Of a stretch of 20,850 nucleotides of DNA, positions 10,702-18,180 are shown one piece after another; the first letter of the stretch is position 1, and the number at the start of each line of letters is the position of its first letter. The stretch lies in NCBI GenBank assembly GCA_000708835.1, contig DF237916.1:1-20850 (forward strand). The letters run 5' to 3'. A program made the position numbers and the translations under genes. The stretch is from Klebsormidium nitens (lineage: Eukaryota > Streptophyta > Klebsormidiophyceae > Klebsormidiales > Klebsormidiaceae). Below the pieces are notes generated by a model. The model was not told where the DNA came from, made no database searches, and worked only from the letters and a program-made list of their open reading frames with translations.

Positions 10702-13700
10702 ATGGGCCCGGTGGGTCACCATCAGGTATTCGCTTCTTACTCCGCTTTCTAACGCTCTCAGTCAGCAGTAAGTGCCCCTGCAGACTTCCATCGATTGTTC
10801 AGCTGATGAGAGTGGATCAAAATGCAAAGTCCTGCTGTTTAAAGAAGGAGAGCTTGCAAAGCAGCTGCATGAACGGCCGCAGAAGTGGCCCTGATGGCAG
10901 AAGGGTTGCAGAAAATATCATATATGTGAGACAAAAAAAAAAATTCCCGGCAAATTCTGATTTCGTGCAGATATAATATCAAGGCATAGTTCTAGGTGTT
11001 CTTCTGTTTACTGAGGATATGATGTATGACAAGCAGGGAGTAGGAAATGGCAACTTTGGTGGCTGCATGATCAGCAGCAGCGACGTGCGCTGATGGCAGT
11101 AGGGTTGAAGAAGAGATTAGAGCTGTGAGACAAGAGTTTGTTTCTTGTTGAGTTGGGCATGGCGCTCGTGACCAGAGACCAAGTACTGTTTTTAATTGCA
11201 GAAAATGAACTCCTGTTTCGAATTGCAGAAACGAACACGCAGAGTGGCCAGCTGTGTTAACTGTCGCGGCAGTGGCGCTGGGGTTGTCGAAGAAAATACA
11301 CCTCAATACTCTGGAACGCTGCAGGTTATCGTTGCCGCTCGGACACTCCACAACCTGTTTCCTATGGTACTGACTCCAGTCTTTTCCTCAAATTCTGCAG
11401 GCATAATCAAGGCCCTCAACGGCTTCTTCAACAAGGTCACTGAGGCACTCCGGCTGAACGAGGTCCGGGTTTACTTGTCTCAAGCAGAGGAGAAGGCGCG
11501 CCAGAGGCGGAAGAAGAGGACGAACAGACAGGTGTCTGATTTTGCCCCTGCTTTGCCCTCTTCTCCAGCTTGACTTCGGAATCATAGCTGGCGCGACTGA
11601 GCTGCATGCTTCCAGGCTCTTTAACAAACCTCTCGATAGATCTTGCATATGCTGGGAACTCGTCTTTTACATCACATGGCCAGCAAAACACGGGTTGCTT
11701 GACCTTAGCTCAACCTTGCGAGGGTTGAGCTGGGGTGCAAGGGTCTCAGCTGATTGACAACATAGCCGGCATTGACCGCTTGCAGTAAGGTACTCAACTT
11801 TCCTTTCTGATCCTGTGGTTACTGAGTTGAACCCTCAACTCTAGAGCAGGACTTGTGTGCTGGAAGATTTTCGCTCAAGTAACTCCAGTGTCAACTTAAC
11901 TGCAGTTCTTGTTTTTCTTTAGCACTGCCAAAGGGTCGTGAACCGCACCGAGACATGGGCTGCATGGAGTGGAGCGGCGTCGCATCTTTGTGACGAAGCC
12001 AAGAAGAGTGAGCCTGCTCCCTTTACTCGCTCAGGCTGCTGTTCATGGTGAAAGCTATATAGGTAGCTTGCTTGAAGCTCTTTATCTGGTTCTCCTCGTG
12101 GACCTTGTTCTATCCGATCATTTTGGAGATTGTGGGAAGGTTGAAGTAGAGATACTCCTCTGCTATTGGTGGCACTTTGTCGCAGGAGACAAGTCGAGGA
12201 GTAGTGTTTCATGTGTGAGAAGGTGGCGGACATGGCTTGCAAAGTACTCTGCAGCGTCGAGCTTGGCACTCTACCCCAAGTACGGGGGCATTTTGAGAGA
12301 GACGAGGGAAGAACAATTACAGATCAGTTCGCTTCAGTATTGCTCACCATTCCAAAGCTGCCAAGGCGGCTCCAAGTGCCAAGTGTTGACATCTTGGATG
12401 CTTTATGGGAAGCTAGTGTGTTCCAGGTAGTACAACAGTAACACGCACTGTAGTTGGAGTACAGATTTGTTGCTTTGACGACGTCTCGCATACCTGCAGC
12501 TCATCTGCATTAGGTTTGACACAACAGAGGAAAGTTCAACCCTTTTTTGATTCTGACGTCATCTCTCTGCATGTCTTCAGCCCATGAGAGAAGGACGTGC
12601 GCTTACACCGGTGTACTAAAACGAACAGTGCAGACCCGTCATCATTCGGCCCTCCTTGACTCGTTTCTTTAGGCCGTATTCGGTTGATCGCTTCTCAATG
12701 AGTCGTCATTGCCCCTTTACCCTGTTAGTCCACGTCACTGTCTGCTGGAGCAGCAGTCGTAACCTTTCTTCTTCCGAGATTTACAGTGATGGAATTGTTA
12801 ACCTTCAAAGCACTCCCAGTCTCTTCATTGATTCGTATTTCTTCTCTGCAGCACCAGCGCCGAGTCTTTGACCGAGGCCGTGGAGCTGCTAACCAAGGTT
12901 GCTGACCACGCTGAGAAGCAGCCTGGGCACGAGGTGCGTACACATTGATAGCGGCACAAAGAGACAGTGGGGATACCGTCCTTGCGAAAAGCGTCCCGGT
13001 GAGCCGTTGCTTTTGCAAGACTCTTTTTTTTTCCGTTGGAGCTTGTGTTGCTGCTTTCTGTGCAAAGATGTCAACCACTCAGCTAAGCGGAATTGGACTT
13101 CAAGTTCAACGCGTAATTAGCATTGAAGACATCTGATTGCCGAACAGGAGCCGTATACTTCCCTGATTGATTTTGGCTGTTCCGCTTTTTGCAAGCAATC
13201 CCGAAAGCGGCCAGGGCCCGCAGGGCTTGAAGGGCCCGTTGCAAGGTCCTTTTTGTGTCACATTTTTCCGGGGGCTGTCACGCAGACTCGAAAGGCTTCC
13301 GGCTCTAAGAAACCACTACACTATAACGGCAGCTTGATAACAAGCTCTAATTTTAGTGATTTAACTGATGAAAGGAAAGACCTGTGAGGACGAGAAGATT
13401 CATCACTGTGTGAAGTTCCAAAGTCCCCGGTGTTTTTTACCGAGTACTGAGAGTTTTCCAAACCTTCTCTTTCTGGTTCTGCAGGATGCTCGTCAACCTA
13501 GATGACTTCAAGGATTTTCAAGAGAAGCTGAGGGAAGAAATGCACAGAGCTGGCATGACTTCCATGAGCAACAAAGATTTGCAGGTAGGCATCTCTTGTA
13601 ATCTTCGTAGTTGAAAGTTTGTCCCGATAGGAAGCACGGTTGTCGAAAAATCTGTCTTTTTGGAGCCTTTTGTGAGATGAACTCATAGTGTGTACAGTTG

Positions 13701-16007
13701 TGTCCGGTTCCTTCTAAATATATAAGCTTTGCGTCTATTGGAGCAGTTCTGTCTGTGTAAGAGGACTTGGGGCTTGTCCAAATTATTGAAACTCCCAGGC
13801 TTTGTGAGACTGCTGTCCAAGCCGTTTGTGCCGTCCATGGAGACAACTTTGTGATAGAAAGTGTGTCTTGATAGACAGCACGGCTGTCATCAAGCACATT
13901 CTCATTTGTGAAATCTCGTGAGAGGGCTTGGGGCTCGTTCTAAATCTAAAAGCCCACAGTTGTTGGGATTGCTATCAAAGCTCTCTCCTTTTTCAATTGA
14001 AAGAGAGTTGTAGGAAGTATGTCTCAAAGCATGGCCATCCTGAATGCCGTGCTTTGCCTTGTAGGGGACCAGAGGTGATGACCAAAATGCCGTTGAAGGC
14101 ATCTCAGCTGAGCCCGCATTGGGGCTAGCTGGCGAAGGGGATGCTGCGGAAGAGGGTGCACGTGTCACGAATGCGGAGGGGGCAGAGCGCTCCGACTTCC
14201 GCCAAAATGTGAGTACTCTGTACACTTTCGCTGCTCGTCAAAAATCCATCACCGATTGGGAGGCTTCAATGCGCAGCTTAGAGAGCACAGCAATGCCACT
14301 TTGATGTCGCTGTGGTTACTTAGCAGGTCCAATATTGGCTTGATCCACTTTTCGGGACTTTCCCGATTGCAGCCTGGAGGTCTGGAAAAGATCGTCCTAA
14401 ATACGTACATGCACTTTGCAGTCCTATGTGCCAACGTCCCCCGTCTACAACAAGCGCAACTTCCAAGCGACACATGATGCTGACTTGAACGCCCCGCTGG
14501 TGAGTACCGTCTCACCTCTTTTGCTGTTATGGTGTGCGGAAAGCCCGTGCTTGTTGGTAAGAGTGCCGTCCATGGAGACGAAACTTGTACTACGGATTCG
14601 TCTCCATGGTCAGCATGGACGGCACTGACGGCACTTTTGGGGAAGCTCCTCTATTCATTTTTCTCTGAGCTCTCAAAAATCATTGCGTGCTTGATGACAG
14701 TGGTGCTGTCCATGGAGACAAAACTTCTACTACGGAATTGTCTTCGTGGACAGCACGGACAGCACTGATGGCTCTTTTGAAAAGCTCTCTTTTTTCTTTA
14801 CTTTTTGACCAGGTTCCGTGCTTGATAAGAGGAGTGCTGTCCATGCTTCTCCGTGGACTGCACAGAGTGCAGTGACGCTCTTCCAAGAAGCTCCTTGATG
14901 TACTTTGATGAGGTTCCGAAACTATGTCTTTGATGACAAAAGTGCTTTGCTTTCTTAGCTTCAATTAAAAAGCTCTGCTATGTCTGTTTGTTGTGCAGTG
15001 TCACGACCCTAAAGCTAACACTTCTCTGTCTACCACACACAGGAAAGGGGCAAAAAGCGCAAACATGACGAAGCAAGGGGCAAAGCTGGTGCGGCGAGCG
15101 AGCCATGTGGAGAAGGTCGCGAGCAGGTGGTCGAGAGTGAGACGGCGGGTGCAAGGGAGGAGTCGGTAAGAGCATGCAAAGCTTCTCATTATCTACTTCA
15201 TGTCTCGTTCCACTTGGTAGACTGTGACTTTTTGTGAGGTTTGCAAAGTATTGTCTGCGCCGTCCGTGCAGTCCATGGAGACACTTTTCTAAATGAACGG
15301 TTGTCTCCATGGACGGCAGTATTGTCTAGCTCCGCAGTCCTCACTTGAGACATTTTTGACTGTTGATAACGTTTGAGATTCTCTGACATCTCGGACGTAC
15401 TGTCTTTGCTGTCCGTGCTGTCTATGGAGACAAAAACCGTAGTAGATAGCGCCTCTCCATGGACAGCACTGCTGTCAGCGCTTGTGAGCCTTCGACTTTC
15501 TGTGCAGACAGTTCGTTTTTCACCAGCATACAGGCCACACCGTTTACATTTTTCAAGCTATATTTGAGTCAAATCGAACAGCTCGATGTAACGAGCAGGT
15601 GCTTTGCAGTGGTGAAGCCACTTAGGCTGGCAAGTCTGCCGACTTTTATTGCAAGCCAACTTTTGGAAAGCAAGAAGTGAAAAAAAAAACTTTCATGCAC
15701 TCCTTTCATGCAGGACTCAGAAGCCTCGTCGCAACGAGCAGCGTCTTCTGGTGGGGACGACTGCGAAGAGGCTGACGACGAGACCTCTGAAGAGGACGAG
15801 GAAGAGACCATGTCGGACCGGGAGATGTTGGACAACCGCCTCCAGCAGGTTGACTCTGCCCATGATCATCGTCGTGCGGACCAAGAAAGAGAGATTGGTG
15901 CAGATCGGATGGTGGGTAACTTGTTTTACAATCTGTTCAGCATTGTTGGATTTGAGCTTGACTGATTTTAGCAAAGTGGTGGGATCTTAGGAACCGATAT
16001 CCTTTGA
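10702..16007 (+). CDS. gene C: gene of about 13 exons, acidic/basic protein, unknown
   Basis: Proposed exons: 10702-10725 (ATG, MGPVGHHQ), 10784 to about 10884, about 11205-11531, 11923-12007, about 12193-12426, a possible 14-base exon near 12502-12515, 12852-12933, 13148-13383, 13485-13584, 14065-14208, 14422-14499, 15043-15165, 15714-15911, 15972-16007 (TGA). From 12852 to the end, phase holds at every junction and most sites are strong. Before 12852 two joins are uncertain: 10884 to 11205, and 12007 to 12193. Domains by eye: a basic stretch near 11500 (RQRRKKRTNR), a hydrophobic helical exon (LCSVELGTLPQVRGHFERDE), a helical exon at 13485 (LDDFKDFQEKLREEMHRAG), a Glu/Ala-rich exon at 14065, a lysine-rich exon at 15043 (RGKKRKHDEARGK), and a very acidic exon at 15714 (DETSEEDEEETMSDRE). 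The charge pattern suggests a nuclear or nucleic-acid-associated protein, which is an inference. No family is recognised. Two genes split near 12100 is the main alternative. Confidence 0.55.
10865..11134 (+). repeat. local duplication of an exon-like segment
   Basis: A segment of about 67 bases starting CTGCATGAACGGCCGCAG near 10865 and ending GTGAGACAA near 10932 recurs about 200 bases downstream, from CTGCATGATCAGCAGCAG near 11064 to GTGAGACAA near 11134, at roughly three quarters identity. Both copies contain CTGATGGCAG followed by AGGGTTG. The second copy reads LHDQQQRRALMAVGLKKRLE and then a stop. The first matches it but carries a one-base shift after LHERPQ. A weaker third match (GCGCTGGGGTTGTCGAAGAAAAT) lies near 11276. 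Confidence 0.5.
11707..11841. repeat. two short perfect hairpins in a gene C intron
   Basis: AGCTCAACC (11707-11715), a 7-base loop and GGTTGAGCT (11723-11731) form a perfect 9-bp stem. GAGTTGA (11824-11830), loop ACCC and TCAACTC (11835-11841) form a 7-bp stem. The two stems share the TCAAC/GTTGA word. Both lie between candidate exons of gene C. Confidence 0.45.
12939..13044 (+). repeat. 106-bp repeat, copy 1, inside a gene C intron
   Basis: The segment from TACACATTGATAGCGG to TCCGTTGGAGCTT is repeated as a reverse complement at 16306-16410. Apart from one base in the T tract (nine here, eight there) no difference was seen. The copy begins five bases after the donor GTGCGT at 12934, so it fills the first half of that intron. 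Near-identity while neighbouring repeats have diverged points to a recent duplication or transposition, but no terminal inverted repeats were seen. Confidence 0.8.
13617..13983 (+). repeat. diverged direct repeats within one gene C intron
   Basis: Within the intron 13585-14064, the block beginning AGAGGACTTGGGGCTTGTCC (about 13762) recurs as AGAGGGCTTGGGGCTCGTTC (about 13921), followed by alignable sequence to GCTGTCCAAGC/GCTATCAAAGC, a period near 160 bases. A second pair, CCGATAGGAAGCACGGTTGTC (about 13624) and TTGATAGACAGCACGGCTGTC (about 13867), shows that a larger unit was duplicated and then diverged. Confidence 0.5.
13811..13897. repeat. palindromic CCATGG-centred element, copy 3
   Basis: GTGCCGTCCATGGAGACAAC is followed by CTTGATAGACAGC, ACG, GCTGTCATCAAG, a hairpin closely similar to the one at 9899-9927. 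This copy links the promoter pair to the intronic family. It lies in the gene C intron between exons 13485-13584 and 14065-14208. Confidence 0.6.
14563..14876. repeat. palindromic element array, copies 4 to 6
   Basis: Three copies lie in the single intron 14500-15042, at about 14563, 14703 and 14834. Copies 4 and 5 read GTGC(C/T)GTCCATGGAGAC, then AAACTT.TACTACGGA, then an inverted arm such as GTCTCCATGG and the word CAGCAYGGACRGCACTGA. Copy 6 keeps GTGCTGTCCATG and CTCCGTGGACTGCA but has lost its centre. Copies 5 and 6 also share the left flank GTGCTTGATRA. The spacing of 130-140 bases suggests tandem duplication of a unit that includes spacer DNA. Confidence 0.7.
15258..15480. repeat. palindromic element array, copies 7 and 8
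   Basis: Two copies about 149 bases apart lie in the intron 15166-15713. Copy 7 has CAGTCCATGGAGACA and GTCTCCATGGACGGCA around a 20-base centre. Copy 8 has GCTGTCTATGGAGACAAAA, the centre CCGTAGTAGATAGCGC, and CTCTCCATGGACAGCA. Both are preceded by an extra GTCCGTGC half-motif, so the full arm is about 25 bases. Confidence 0.7.
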
Positions 16008-16071
16008 AGGTTTGAAGATTGTCCGCCTCACTTCGGTTTTCGTTTTGAAAGCAGCGCATCTATGCCACCAA

Positions 16072-16306
16072 GCGCTGACAGCAACGCTGTCTATGTAGAG
16101 GCGCCATCTACTACAGTTTTGTCTCCATGGACAGCGCAGCCAGCGCGGACAGTGCTTTCAGGATCTTCTGAATTTTTTGCTTTCTTTTCGCTGACAGCCC
16201 ACCGAGCACGGACAGCAGCGCTGTCTATGTAGAGGCGCCATCTACTACAGTTTTGTCTCCATAGACAGCGCGGACGGCGCGGACAGTGCTTTCAAGATCT
16301 TCTGAA
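16072..16306. repeat. palindromic element array, copies 9 and 10, inverted orientation
   Basis: Two closely similar units about 133 bases apart lie just after the gene C stop. Each has CGCTGTCTATGTAGAGGCGC, CATCTACTACAGTTTTGTCT, CCATRGACAGCGC and the end GGACAGTGCTTTCARGATCT. Compared with copy 8, they are in reverse orientation: their reverse complement reads GACAAAACTGTAGTAGATGG. They probably lie in the gene C 3' untranslated region or just beyond it. Confidence 0.75.
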
Positions 16307-16410
16307 AGCTCCAACGGAAAAAAAAGAGTCTTGCAAAAGCAACGGCTCACCGGGACGCTTTTCGCAAGGACGGTATCCCCACTGTCTCTTTGTGCCGCTA
16401 TCAATGTGTA
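16306..16410 (-). repeat. 106-bp repeat, copy 2, inverted
   Basis: This is the reverse complement of 12939-13044 and differs only in homopolymer length. It directly abuts the end of palindromic element copy 10 (AGATCTTCTGAAAGCT), so the boundary between the two repeats is sharp. The adjoining left sequence does not match the DNA flanking copy 1, so the duplicated unit ends here. Confidence 0.8.
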
Positions 16411-17165
16411 TGGCGGACTTGAGTCCAGAACGCGCCAGAACAAAGCGCATTGAGCTTTGTTGAATTCCAGGGAGCCCCGCAGCTGGGCGGGTCTTAGCCC
16501 AGAACGCATCAAAGGAGGGCGGATTGAGCCCAGGCTAGTCCGGAAAGCCCTTGTGCGAAGTGGGCGGGACCTCACGCGACTCCGGAGGACCCCAGCGCAT
16601 GCGGACTCAGATCCAGGGCGGATTCCGGAGCAGTGATTCCGGAGCAGGGCGGGCTGGTTCCGGAATGCTCCAGGGCAAGGAGGAGTGGATCCGAAGCAGC
16701 CCGCAGGCAGCCCGTGCTTGCCCGCAGGCGGCCCGCGGGTCACCTTAGGGGAGCCTGGTCTGGAACCCAGGCAGACCCAGGGCGCCCCGGAGTCGAGTAG
16801 GCTGAGCCCCGAGCACTTTGGAGCCTCCGGGGGCAAAGCCGGGATTTCCGGATGGAGGTGGAGCGTCTCGGAGCAGCGAGGAGCCCGGGCGTCCCAGGTC
16901 CGTAGCTCGGAGCTTGAGCAAAGCAACCCGGACTTCGGGGGAACAAGCTGGTCGTGGGTTGAAGTTAGGGGGAGACTTTGGGTGCGAGCGCGCGGCGCGC
17001 GGACACAGGGCGTGCGCGCGCTCGGGTAGTGCTTCTTTTCTAGAGCCGCAGCTGGCCGCCCGAGCTGCGGGCTACTCCGTGGAGCTGCGGGACTACTTTC
17101 CGGAGCGTTCCGCTCAGTAGACTTTGCGGGCAGGCCTCTCCGCAGTAGTTGCGTGCCTGGCCGCA
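16411..17165. other. GC-rich island with degenerate short repeats
   Basis: Composition rises sharply compared with the neighbours. TTCCGGAGCA, CCCGGAG, GCCCGCAGG and GGAGCC words recur irregularly, for example two GATTCCGGAGCAG copies near 16620-16640 and three close GCCCGC/GCCCGT copies near 16700-16735. A minus-strand frame stays open for over 300 codons but has no ATG at its start and no splice-bounded structure. Frames on the other strand are also open, as expected of GC-rich DNA. No gene is called here. Confidence 0.4.
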
Positions 17166-17900
17166 CGATTGCATAGGGACAGGTTGCGTTCTGCCACTAG
17201 ATTCGCTGTTCGATTCTCGGCGTCACAGATTTTATTCCGCGCGGGCCAATAGGGTCCAAATCCTACACGTGTGTTCCGGAGCCTGACTTTAGGTCACGGA
17301 CTGACTCCGGGCTAGCTTAGCATACAGACGCACTTTCGTTGCATCGTTTTCGCTCAGTGCCCTGACTTTGGATCGACCTAGTAGGTTCAGGAGTGTGACT
17401 TGATACCTAGACTTAGGAGTTGTTTGGAGGGACGCCGCTTGGAGAGGCGCTCTTTGGGGCCAGGGGAGCTGCGTTATGGCTCCCTCCGCGGTGGCCTGGT
17501 TACACGCAACTTTAGGAGGGCTTGAAAGTGTGATTTGTTAAAAACACATTCTTCTAGGAGTTGCGGAGAGACGAGTTGCTAGGAGAGGCGCTTGTGCTGA
17601 GGTCTTGAGCAGCTGTTTATGGCTCCCGCAGTTGTGTTTTGCTTCCGCTCAATTCCAGCGTGCTTAGTGTGATAGGATTTCATGCGGGGATGTCATGCTG
17701 TGAGCGGGGAACTGATGTGTGGCTCCGGGGAGCCAGCGTTTATAGCTGCATAGTGTGCGGGCTGCCAGGGCCAGCCCCTGGTTGCACTTAAGTGGTATGG
17801 GACACTTAAGAGCATGTGTGCAGCAGATTTGTGCCGAGTACAAAGGGGCTCGCCACGTTATGCTTCCGCTGCGTAGATAGCCTGCGGAGCCGTGCGGAGA

Positions 17901-18106
17901 TGACGTCATACGTGTGACTTGTGCGCGCGCATGAGCATGGCTGCCAGGTGTATCGTTGCTCTCCACCCTAGTTGCTGATTTCCGCCATGGTGGGGGTTGG
18001 CAGGTAGGTGTGGCTTCCTAGAGAGTACAACCCTCACGCTAATCGGAAGGCTCTGCATGAATGATGCGGCACTGTAATTCACCGGGTGGTATAGCCAATG
18101 ACGTCA
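17901..18106. promoter_or_regulatory. CRE-like TGACGTCA sites and CCAAT box upstream of gene D
   Basis: The palindrome TGACGTCA, a bZIP/CRE-type core, occurs at 17901-17908 and 18099-18106. The second overlaps a CCAAT box (CCAATGACGTCAC, CCAAT at 18095-18099), a combination known from core promoters. It lies 75-85 bases upstream of the candidate gene D start at 18181. Confidence 0.4.
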
Positions 18107-18115
18107 CTGTCCGCC

Positions 18116-18159
18116 CGCGGTACCCTTCCGACTAAAGGTACTGTATCTGTGGTACCGCG
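18116..18159. repeat. 9-bp inverted repeat near the gene D start
   Basis: CGCGGTACC (18116-18124) and GGTACCGCG (18151-18159) are exact reverse complements separated by 26 bases, just upstream of the candidate ATG at 18181. They could form a hairpin or be paired protein-binding sites. Confidence 0.4.
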
Positions 18160-18180
18160 CGGTCCGCGATTCACTATGCA

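Larger units (their letters stand above)
17166..18180. other. intergenic region with diverged ~142-bp direct repeats
   Basis: TTAGGAGTTGTTTGGAGGGA near 17410 and CTAGGAGTTGCGGAGAGACG near 17551 begin two alignable units. They share GGAGAGGCGCT and (G/T)TTATGGCTCCC further in. A weaker third trace (TGTGGCTCCGGGGAGCC and GTTTATAGCTGC) follows near 17715. No coding exon was recognised. The right end (17900-18180) carries promoter-like words upstream of gene D. Confidence 0.4.

Noticed and set aside
11969-12430. 153-codon plus-strand frame
   Set aside because: It begins without a clear start, crosses a probable intron and reads poorly in the part where a different frame gives a better coding exon.
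13148-13383. Possibility that this exon is intron sequence
   Set aside because: The upstream acceptor is weak, but the frame is open for 78 codons and ends at a strong GTGAGG donor in exactly the phase required by the next exon, so it was kept in gene C.
16225-17166. 313-codon minus-strand open frame
   Set aside because: It starts at GTG with no ATG, spans two unrelated repeats (palindromic element and 106-bp segment) and lies in GC-rich DNA where other frames are also open. Not called as a gene.
17140-17230. tRNA-like T-arm around TGTTCGATTCTCGG
   Set aside because: The loop length is wrong and no matching A box, anticodon arm or acceptor stem could be built.
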